The translations under genes were made by a program, and so were the position numbers. A stretch of 39,479 nucleotides of DNA from the NCBI GenBank assembly GCA_035546135.1, contig DASZWY010000095.1:1-39479 (forward strand), given 5' to 3'. The stretch comes from JABDGR01 sp035546135. GTDB taxonomy: Bacteria > Verrucomicrobiota > Verrucomicrobiia > Opitutales > JABDGR01. Numbering within the stretch: the first letter of the stretch is position 1; each line of letters starts with the position of its first letter. Below are positions 14,967-21,460 of the stretch, piece by piece. The notes under the pieces are model-generated. The model had not been told where the DNA came from and made no database searches. It was given only the letters and a program-made list of their open reading frames with translations.

Positions 14967-15635
14967 ATGGACTTTCTCCACGATTGCGCCGCGTTTGTGT
15001 TCGACATGGACGGCCTGCTGTTCGACACCGAGCGCCTCTCGCGCCGGGCCTTGCATGCCGCGGCGGACGAGCTGGGGGTGCCGCTGCCCGAGGACGCGTT
15101 TCTCGAACTCATCGGGCGGCGCATGGGCGACATCCAGCACCGGCTGGCGGCGCGCGTGGGGGATGACGAGGTGGCGGCGCGGCTGATGGCGCACTCAGCG
15201 AGGCATTACGACATTTTGCTCACACAGGGTGTGCCGGTGAAGGAAGGCGCCGTGGAATTGCTCGACTGGCTCAGTGCGCGCCGGCGTCCCTGCGCCGTGG
15301 CCACTTCGACGGCCACCCCGCGCGCCGAGCAGAAATTAGCCGCGGCGGGCCTGCGAAAGCATTTCCAGACGGTGGTGGGCGGCGACCAGGTGGCGCGCGG
15401 CAAGCCCGCGCCGGACATTTACCTTCACGCCATGGCCAGTTTGAAGGTGGAGCCGGCGCGATGCGGAGTGTTCGAGGATTCCGAGCCGGGATTGACCGCG
15501 GCGCATGCGGCCGGCGCACAGGTGGTGTGGGTGCCGGATTTGGCGCCGGTGGACGTGGTGACGCAGAAACTGGCGTCCGCGCGCGCGGATTCCCTGCGCG
15601 CCGTGTTGGAGCTCCTCCGCGCCGGCCGCCGGTGA
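14967..15635 (+). CDS. HAD-superfamily hydrolase, beta-phosphoglucomutase/phosphatase-like
   Basis: Motif I is FDMDGLLFDTE with the nucleophile Asp and acid/base Asp; a helical cap follows (LSRRALHAAADELG). Motif II is AVATSTATPRAEQKL, motif III has the Lys in GKPAPDIYLHAM and motif IV is VFEDSEPGLTAAHAAGA with acidic metal ligands. The 222-residue length and the cap type fit phosphoglycolate phosphatase or beta-phosphoglucomutase relatives. The substrate is probably a sugar phosphate. The ATG at 14967 is two codons after a TTG that could also be used. It is divergent from the Nif3-like gene by about 134 bases. Confidence 0.85.
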   Translation: MDFLHDCAAFVFDMDGLLFDTERLSRRALHAAADELGVPLPEDAFLELIGRRMGDIQHRLAARVGDDEVAARLMAHSARHYDILLTQGVPVKEGAVELLDWLSARRRPCAVATSTATPRAEQKLAAAGLRKHFQTVVGGDQVARGKPAPDIYLHAMASLKVEPARCGVFEDSEPGLTAAHAAGAQVVWVPDLAPVDVVTQKLASARADSLRAVLELLRAGRR

Positions 15636-15641
15636 GCCGCG

Positions 15642-16928
15642 CTACTTGCCCGTCGGCGTGGCGTCAACCAGCTTGTAGATTTTGCCGTCGGCAAAGCTCA
15701 GGACGTAGAGGTTGCCGTCGTCGTCCGTGCCGAAAGACACGGTCTGACGCACGGGCGATTTGCCATCATCCACGCGGTGGGTTTCCCACACGCCGTCATG
15801 ATTGCGGCGCATGGCCCAAATCTGGCTGTTGCCCCAGTCGGAAAAGAAATAAAAGCCCTGCCAGTCGGGGAATTGTTTGCCGCGGTAAACATAGCCGCCG
15901 CAGATGGAGGTGAACTTTTCGGGCGGGGCGTGGGAAAATTCCGCCTCGGGGAAAACAATCGGCGTGCTGGTGGCCTTGGTCTGCCCGCGGGGCAGGCCGG
16001 GGGAATCGTCGTGCGTGCCTTCGTAGATGCTCCAGCCGTAATTTTCGCCGCCCTTGCTCGAGCGGGGCGCATAATAAATCTCCTCCCAAAGATTCTGGCC
16101 CACGTTGCCGATATAGAGGTCGCCGGTGGCGGAATCGAAGCTGAAGCGGAAGGGATTGCGCAGGCCGAGCGCCCAGATTTCGCCGAGTGCGCCGGGCGTC
16201 TTCACAAAGGGATTGTCGGCCGGCACATGGTATTTCTTGCCTTCGTCCGGCTTGCCCTCGACATCAATGCGAATCAGCTTGGCCGGGAATACGCCGAGGT
16301 TCTGGCCGGCGCGGTCGGGGTCGAAGGCGGCGCCGCCGTCGCCGATGCCAAAATAAAGCATGCCGTCCGGGCCAAATTGCAACTGGCCGCCGTTGTGGTT
16401 CACCCGGGGATGGTGGACGCGCAGGATGGTTTCCGCGCTGTCGGCGAGCGCGTGGTTGGGGTTCTTCGGGTCCACCTTGTAGCGCTCGACGAGCACGTCG
16501 CCCAGCGTGGGGCCGCGAGTCGGGTCGGTGCGGTAAACGTAAAAGTGGCCTTTGGATTTGAAGTCCGGCGGAAACGCAATGCTGAGCAGGCCGCGTTCCT
16601 GATCGGTGTTTTGCGGTGTGATGTCGAGGAACGGCTCGGGCAGGAATTTGCCGTCCTGCAGGATGAGGACCTTGCCGAGGCGCTCGGTCACGAAGATGCG
16701 TCCGGAGCCGTCGCTCGCGCCGCGCATATCGGTGAAGATGTCGCCATTTTCGCCGCGGGTTTTGTTGAAGGTGGGGATGGAGGTGCCGTCGAAAACCTCC
16801 TGAAAGGCCACCTGTGGCCACGGCTTGTCGGCGAGGGGCGTCTCCATCTGCGGGCGCTGCGCGAGGACGGGCGCGGCCAGGGTGAGGACCAGCAATGCGG
16901 GAAGGAATCGGGGCAACGGGTTCTTCAT
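15642..16928 (-). CDS. PQQ-dependent sugar dehydrogenase (soluble GDH / sorbosone dehydrogenase type)
   Basis: It has a signal peptide (MKNPLPRFLPALLVLTLAAPVLAQ), so it is exported. It is a six-bladed propeller with family motifs: GRIFVTERLGKVLIL, the catalytic-His region NHNGGQLQFGPDGMLYFG, GDGG in a calcium-binding loop, GLRNPFRFSFD with the PQQ-binding Arg, GNVGQNLWEEI and GGENYGW. It oxidises an aldose at C1 with pyrroloquinoline quinone. The length of 428 residues is typical. No PQQ synthesis genes are in the window, so the cofactor may come from elsewhere in the genome or outside. The ATG at 16928 fits the signal peptide. It may follow the DUF1080 gene on one transcript (83-base gap). 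Confidence 0.88.
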   Translation of the reverse strand: MKNPLPRFLPALLVLTLAAPVLAQRPQMETPLADKPWPQVAFQEVFDGTSIPTFNKTRGENGDIFTDMRGASDGSGRIFVTERLGKVLILQDGKFLPEPFLDITPQNTDQERGLLSIAFPPDFKSKGHFYVYRTDPTRGPTLGDVLVERYKVDPKNPNHALADSAETILRVHHPRVNHNGGQLQFGPDGMLYFGIGDGGAAFDPDRAGQNLGVFPAKLIRIDVEGKPDEGKKYHVPADNPFVKTPGALGEIWALGLRNPFRFSFDSATGDLYIGNVGQNLWEEIYYAPRSSKGGENYGWSIYEGTHDDSPGLPRGQTKATSTPIVFPEAEFSHAPPEKFTSICGGYVYRGKQFPDWQGFYFFSDWGNSQIWAMRRNHDGVWETHRVDDGKSPVRQTVSFGTDDDGNLYVLSFADGKIYKLVDATPTGK

Positions 16929-17011
16929 GACGAGGGGAATAAGCGCCAAATCTTTTCCAAGGCCGGGCCGGAGGCAACCCCGAATCAGTGAAGGCGCTTG
17001 GGTTCCCCGGG

Positions 17012-19180
17012 CTATTTCGGGTCGGCGAGCGGCTTGATCCACACCAGCCGGAATTGCACGGGGTTGAGGTGATCTTGCAACGTGATGGGGCCGGGGGCGG
17101 GGCCGTCGTCGGTCAACATGCTCGAGCGGGTTGGGCCGGGGATGGCAGTGTCATTTTGGACGAGGACGCCATTGAGGTAGGCGGTGACGCGGGCGTCGGC
17201 GATTTTTTTGCCGTCCTGCCAGCGCGCGGCGTGAAAGGTGAGGTCATACGATTGCCAGAGGCCGGCGGGCAGGGCGGCATTCACGGCGGCGTCCTTGACT
17301 TCGTAAATGGCGCCTTCGTCGTTCTTGCCCTCAAGCGGGTGATCGAAACTGTCGAGGATTTGCATCTCGTAACGGCCTTGCAGGTAAATGCCGCTGTTGC
17401 CGCGCGCCTGCTCGTTGGTTTCCGCATTGCGGGTTTCCGGCGACTTGGTGCCGGGCACTTTGAATTCCACGTGGAGCTGGAAATCCGTGTAAGTCTCCTT
17501 GGTGTGAAGGTCGCCGGTCATGACGCGGATCCCGTTGGGGTAGGTGGCTGGCGGCGGCTCGATGACTCCGTCGTGGAAATTCCACGTGCAGGTGGTGTTG
17601 TCCTTGCCGATCCAGTGCGAGGTGTCCTTGCCGTCGAAGAGCACGGTGGCGCCGGGCGGCGGCGTGCCGTCGGTGCCCGCGGCATATTTGATGCCGCCGA
17701 GCAGATGCAGCAGGAACAGCGGGTCGGAGAAATCCTTTTCATTCGCGCCCAGCGCCGTGAAAAACATGCGTCCGCCATCAAAGACATTGCACCAGGCCAC
17801 GGGGTTTGCCCCGGAGCCTTCCGCATTCGCGGCATCAAGCGCGGTGGCGAGAAGGTGCACCTTGATGTTTTCATCCAGCTTGAAATGGGGCACGTATTCC
17901 GGGTGCGCCCAAGTCAGCGGCAGTGATGAGGTCGAGGCGTGGTCGGAGTCGTTGAGCTTGATACCCTGCGCCTGAATGCCATCGGTGGTGTTGTCCACCT
18001 CGGCCCCGACGAAGTGGCCATACCAGCCCCAGTCGGATGCCGAATTGGCCGCGGCGTTTATCCCCACATACCCGCCGCCGGCATGACTGTAGTGCTGGAA
18101 GGCCACGCGCTGGGCAGAGGTCAGCCCGGGGTCGGGTGGTCCGCAAAAGACCACGGCCTTATATTGCTTCAAGCTGTCGTCGGTGAATGACGCGGTGGCG
18201 CCGACCTCCACCGTGAAATTGTTTTGCCGTCCGAGTTTTCCAATCGCAATGGCCGCCGGGCTTTTCGCGTCCACGCCCACCACCAGCACTTTATACGGCG
18301 GCCCGCCAAAGCGGTCGGCAAAGAGCGGCTGGATTTCGACTTGGCGGTAAAAGACTTCGTTGTTTTCCTCTTGCAGCAGGATTTTGCCCTGCGCCATGGG
18401 GCCGCCCTCATTGGGTAGTTGCAGGTTGAACATCGCGTTGTTGACGTGGCCGTTGACGACATGAATGGCGTTGTTCTCCGTGGCGAAGAGTTCGACGGAG
18501 TTCCAACCATCCATGGTGTCGTAGGGCGCACTGTGGAAAATGCGCCCGCCTTTGTCCAACACGGGCACCCCGCCTTCCGCATAGGTGTAATTGCCCGGCT
18601 GCTTTTGGAGCGGCTGGCCGTCCGCGCCCGCCAGCGCGGTGGTGTTGGCGGTGGGATTGGGCCGGGGCAGGTTCGGCAGCAGCCATGCATCGCCGGTGTC
18701 ATGCTCCTGGATTTGAAATTCGACGCAGATGGGCCAGACGGCGTCGGGGCCGGTCATATGATAGAGCAACCCGGCGTCGCGCGGCAGGCCCTCGGGATGG
18801 CGCGGGACGGGGAGTTTGATGGCGCCCCATTGATATTCAAGGCGGAGGCGGTAGTTGCGAAATTCCTCGTTGGTGGCGAGATAGCCGTTGGGCTGCGCCA
18901 CCGCGGGGTCCACGTCCAGCACGTGGATGACACCGTTCGCGGCCTTGAAGACCTGCTGCACGTCGTTGTTCTTGCCGTCGCGAGCGCGAAAGGTGTACCA
19001 ACCGTCGAGATTTTCGCCATTGAATAACGGCAGCCAGCCGAATCCGGGCGCCGGCGCGGGATTCGGTGGCAGCGCCGGGCCGGCGGCGGGCGCGGCGGTG
19101 GGCACAGCCGGGGTGGTTGCTGGAGTGGGCGCCGGCGCGACCTGCGCAAGCACCGCCAGCAAAAGCGGGGCGGGGGACAT
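17012..19180 (-). CDS. DUF1080-ThuA-DUF1080 fusion protein, secreted
   Basis: A hydrophobic start and a Pro/Ala-rich linker (residues 12-45) suggest export. The domain order is: residues 48-290, a DUF1080 (3-keto-disaccharide hydrolase-like jelly-roll) with FGWLPLFNGENLDGW; about 296-500, a ThuA-like glutamine-amidotransferase fold with VLVVGVDAK, AGGGYVGINAA and WYGHFVGAEVD; about 508-722, a second DUF1080 with GATVLFDGKDTSHWIG, ARGNSGIYLQGRYEMQILDS and DGPAPGPITLQDH. DUF1080 and ThuA are usually separate genes in the PVC group; both are tied to sugar or keto-sugar turnover. Having all three in one chain suggests a single processing unit. The enzymatic activity is not proven for this chain. 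Confidence 0.85.
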   Translation of the reverse strand: MSPAPLLLAVLAQVAPAPTPATTPAVPTAAPAAGPALPPNPAPAPGFGWLPLFNGENLDGWYTFRARDGKNNDVQQVFKAANGVIHVLDVDPAVAQPNGYLATNEEFRNYRLRLEYQWGAIKLPVPRHPEGLPRDAGLLYHMTGPDAVWPICVEFQIQEHDTGDAWLLPNLPRPNPTANTTALAGADGQPLQKQPGNYTYAEGGVPVLDKGGRIFHSAPYDTMDGWNSVELFATENNAIHVVNGHVNNAMFNLQLPNEGGPMAQGKILLQEENNEVFYRQVEIQPLFADRFGGPPYKVLVVGVDAKSPAAIAIGKLGRQNNFTVEVGATASFTDDSLKQYKAVVFCGPPDPGLTSAQRVAFQHYSHAGGGYVGINAAANSASDWGWYGHFVGAEVDNTTDGIQAQGIKLNDSDHASTSSLPLTWAHPEYVPHFKLDENIKVHLLATALDAANAEGSGANPVAWCNVFDGGRMFFTALGANEKDFSDPLFLLHLLGGIKYAAGTDGTPPPGATVLFDGKDTSHWIGKDNTTCTWNFHDGVIEPPPATYPNGIRVMTGDLHTKETYTDFQLHVEFKVPGTKSPETRNAETNEQARGNSGIYLQGRYEMQILDSFDHPLEGKNDEGAIYEVKDAAVNAALPAGLWQSYDLTFHAARWQDGKKIADARVTAYLNGVLVQNDTAIPGPTRSSMLTDDGPAPGPITLQDHLNPVQFRLVWIKPLADPK

Positions 19181-19252
19181 GGGGCGCCCGATATTGAACC
19201 ATGGATAATCCGGATGTCACGGATTTTATGGCGCTCTCACGCCGCGCCTCAC

Positions 19253-19372
19253 TCAATCATCATGGTCGCGATTGATTTCGGGCCGTTCCCCCCTGCGGCA
19301 GACGGCCGCCAGGCCGGCCGCCAGCAGGGCTAGGGCGAGGCAGCACCCGGCGTCAATGAGCAAATCGTGCAT
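19253..19372 (-). CDS. Possible 39-residue membrane micropeptide
   Basis: This is a short frame in the gap 19181-19514. It starts MHDLLIDAGCCLALALL, continues with a hydrophobic alanine/leucine run to about residue 24, and ends in a charged tail (CRRGERPEINRDHDD). A single helix plus a cytoplasmic tail is plausible. It lies downstream of an AT-rich promoter-like stretch. No ribosome site is seen. In a GC-rich genome such frames can occur by chance, so this is tentative. Confidence 0.3.
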   Translation of the reverse strand: MHDLLIDAGCCLALALLAAGLAAVCRRGERPEINRDHDD

Positions 19373-19403
19373 GATGATGGCGGCGCGCCGCCATCGCCGA
19401 TTA

Positions 19404-19428
19404 ATTATAATAATTAATATTATGTCAA
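19404..19428 (-). promoter_or_regulatory. AT-rich promoter-like stretch upstream of the DUF1080 fusion gene
   Basis: On the minus strand TTGACA (19423-19428) is followed by an AT-only run that contains TATAAT (19404-19409) at a 13-base spacing and ATTAAT at 17 bases. The rest of the gap 19181-19514 is GC-rich, so this AT island stands out. It could drive the short frame at 19372 or the fusion gene at 19180. Confidence 0.45.
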
Positions 19429-19514
19429 GACATTAAAGCTTTAAATTTAATTGAAGGGCAGGCCTTGCGGAAGCGTGTCCGGCGCGGTGCGCCCGGATTT
19501 GGCGCGAGGCCGGG

Positions 19515-20384
19515 CTAGGAATCAAAGCGCTTGGCCGCCTCTTCCAGGGTGCGGCGCATTTCCATCTCCTCAAAAAAGGCGCGGGCGGCGGCGGGGTCGG
19601 GCGCGGGTGGCTCCAGCGGGCCGGGGTCGAGGCTGGCCTGCAGGGTCACCAGCTCCAGGTTGCGCGCGAGGAGGGGGCCGGCGTCCTTGAGTTGCGGGCG
19701 GAAGCGCTCCGGCTTCACCCAGTCCCACCGGCGTTGCAGGGTGGCGAGGTCCCCGAATTCGTCGAGCCATTTCGCCGCGGTCTTGTAGCCGACGCCGTCG
19801 AGCCCGGGAATATTGTCCGACGCGTCGCCGGTGAGGGCGAGCAGCGCGGGGATTTGGGCCGGCCGCACGCCGAACTTTTCCTTCACCCCGGATTCATCGA
19901 GACGCTTCCAGCCGAGCTTGGGGTTGGCGGTGGGCGGCGGCACGAGCTGGAGAATGTGGCCGCCAACGAGCTGGCCGAAATCCTTGTCCGCGCTGACAAT
20001 GAGCACGTGGTCGCCCTTGGCAGCGAGCTGGAGGGCGGCGGAGGCCAGCAGGTCATCGGCCTCGATGCCGGCGCGCTCGACCACCGCGAACCCGAGGCTG
20101 CGGGTGATTTTTTTCATCGGGTCAAGCTGCTGCACCAGCGGCTCCGGCATCGATTTGCGCTGGGCCTTGTATTCGGCGTGGATCGCCTCGTGGCGGGTCG
20201 AGGCGCCGAGGTCGAAGAACACGACGCCGCGCGCGGGTTTTTCCTGGTCGGTGAGCATCCAAAGCGTGCGCACCCAGCCGTGCAGCGCGCCGGTCGGGAA
20301 GCCGTCTTTGCGCGTCAGCTCCGGCATCCCGTAGAACGCGCGGTAGGCGAGGTTGTTGCCGTCAATGAGGAGCCAGAGAGCCAT
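19515..20384 (-). CDS. Stand-alone PolA-type 5'-3' exonuclease / flap nuclease
   Basis: The protein has the FEN/PolA nuclease layout: WLLIDGNNLAYRAFYG (first Asp), VVFFDLGASTRHE, the helical-arch Lys/Arg (EYKAQRKSMPEPL), GIEADDLLASAA, VSADKDFGQLV and the helix-hairpin-helix metal-site block TGDASDNIPGLDGVGYKTA. It would trim 5' flaps and RNA primers. It has only the exonuclease part (about 289 residues), without a polymerase. The ATG at 20384 sits just before MALWLLIDG; an earlier one at 20402 is possible. It is divergent from the NERD gene. Confidence 0.9.
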   Translation of the reverse strand: MALWLLIDGNNLAYRAFYGMPELTRKDGFPTGALHGWVRTLWMLTDQEKPARGVVFFDLGASTRHEAIHAEYKAQRKSMPEPLVQQLDPMKKITRSLGFAVVERAGIEADDLLASAALQLAAKGDHVLIVSADKDFGQLVGGHILQLVPPPTANPKLGWKRLDESGVKEKFGVRPAQIPALLALTGDASDNIPGLDGVGYKTAAKWLDEFGDLATLQRRWDWVKPERFRPQLKDAGPLLARNLELVTLQASLDPGPLEPPAPDPAAARAFFEEMEMRRTLEEAAKRFDS

Positions 20385-20401
20385 GCAGGGAATTAAGAAC
20401 A

Positions 20402-20436
20402 TTCAACCTCCAACATTCAACGTCCAACATTGAATG
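20402..20436. repeat. Heptamer repeat and hairpin between divergent genes
   Basis: Five 7-base units (TTCAACC, TCCAACA, TTCAACG, TCCAACA, TTGAATG) lie next to the start of the exonuclease gene. CATTCAA (20414-20420) and TTGAATG (20430-20436) pair into a hairpin. The period of seven matches arrays at 764, 920, 4113 and 5886. Confidence 0.7.
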
Positions 20437-20470
20437 CCGGATTTTTTTGCGTGACGCTGAAGTCTACCTA

Positions 20471-21406
20471 ATGCAGCATGAACTAATGAAAAATATTATA
20501 ATGGAGATTATGCCGGGCATTTATTTCATTTTTGTCATCTGGGCGGTCGTGTTGGTCTTCAAGTGGTGGATGGCTGCACGCAAACGCCGCTTGCTGGAAA
20601 AGTTCCCGCTACCTGATGACTTTAAGGTCATGCGTTTGCCGGGGGAGAGCCAGCAGCGGGAGGTGGAGAAGCTGTACGAGGATTTTCCGGCAAAGGTTCT
20701 AATGGGTTCCGTGCTCTCGCTGGCTTTGCCGCTATTGGTGCTAGAGGCGGCCATTCAATTTCATGCCGATCATAATGGGCAGCGGTGGGCCCTAATCATT
20801 GCCGGCGCGCTTTTTGGCCTGGAAACGATCGCATTGATTGCCTGGGCCTGTTCCTTGATGTTTGAGATTCGCAATCGGCGCTTGGGGGTTTTTGGCGAGC
20901 GAGTGGTCGGCGAGATGCTCGATGGGTTGAAGCTGGAGGGCTACCAGGTGTTTCACGACGTCCCCACCGGGGATGCGAAACACCCATATAACGTTGACCA
21001 TGTTGTCGTCGGGGAAACAGGCATTTTTGCGGTGGAAACCAAAGCCTACCGCAAGAAGAAGGGGCGGCGGGGCCTCAAGCCTCATGTCATCACCTTTGCC
21101 GACGACCGGCTCATTTTTCCTTGGGCCGATAGCAAAGAGGAGTTGGCGCAAGCCAAGGAAAAGGCGCAATGGTTAAGCCGGCAGCTAAGCTTGGCGTGTC
21201 AGTCCTCGGTCGAAGCGAAGCCGATTTTGGTTTTTCCTGGATGGTATATTGAACCCGAAGGAGCTTGGACGATGACTTTGAATCATAAACGCGTGAACGA
21301 ATACATCCGCCGCCAACGTGGGGCTTGCCCAACCAAGGGCGAGCTCCGCACGACGACAGCATATTTGAAAGATCGCTGCACTTGCACCGGACGCGGCGAT
21401 CTTTAA
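20471..21406 (+). CDS. Membrane protein with NERD nuclease-related domain
   Basis: Three hydrophobic segments fill the first 130 residues (IYFIFVIWAVVLVFKWW, VLSLALPLLVLEAAI, ALIIAGALFGLETIALIAW). A NERD domain follows: LGVFGERVVGEMLDGL, then VDHVVVGETGIFAVETKAYR, whose Asp and Glu-x-Lys match the PD-(D/E)xK-like pattern. The C-terminal 100 residues hold an LSRQLSLACQSSVEAKPILV block typical of NERD proteins. The composition is slightly less GC-rich than the neighbours. ATG 20471 is chosen; ATGs at 20486, 20501, 20510 and TTG 20447 are alternatives. Its function is not known; NERD proteins are linked to DNA processing. Confidence 0.8.
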   Translation: MQHELMKNIIMEIMPGIYFIFVIWAVVLVFKWWMAARKRRLLEKFPLPDDFKVMRLPGESQQREVEKLYEDFPAKVLMGSVLSLALPLLVLEAAIQFHADHNGQRWALIIAGALFGLETIALIAWACSLMFEIRNRRLGVFGERVVGEMLDGLKLEGYQVFHDVPTGDAKHPYNVDHVVVGETGIFAVETKAYRKKKGRRGLKPHVITFADDRLIFPWADSKEELAQAKEKAQWLSRQLSLACQSSVEAKPILVFPGWYIEPEGAWTMTLNHKRVNEYIRRQRGACPTKGELRTTTAYLKDRCTCTGRGDL

Positions 21407-21460
21407 GAAAAAACATCCACGAGGTTGCCCGGGATATTTAATCCATCAAGCTGGTTGGCG

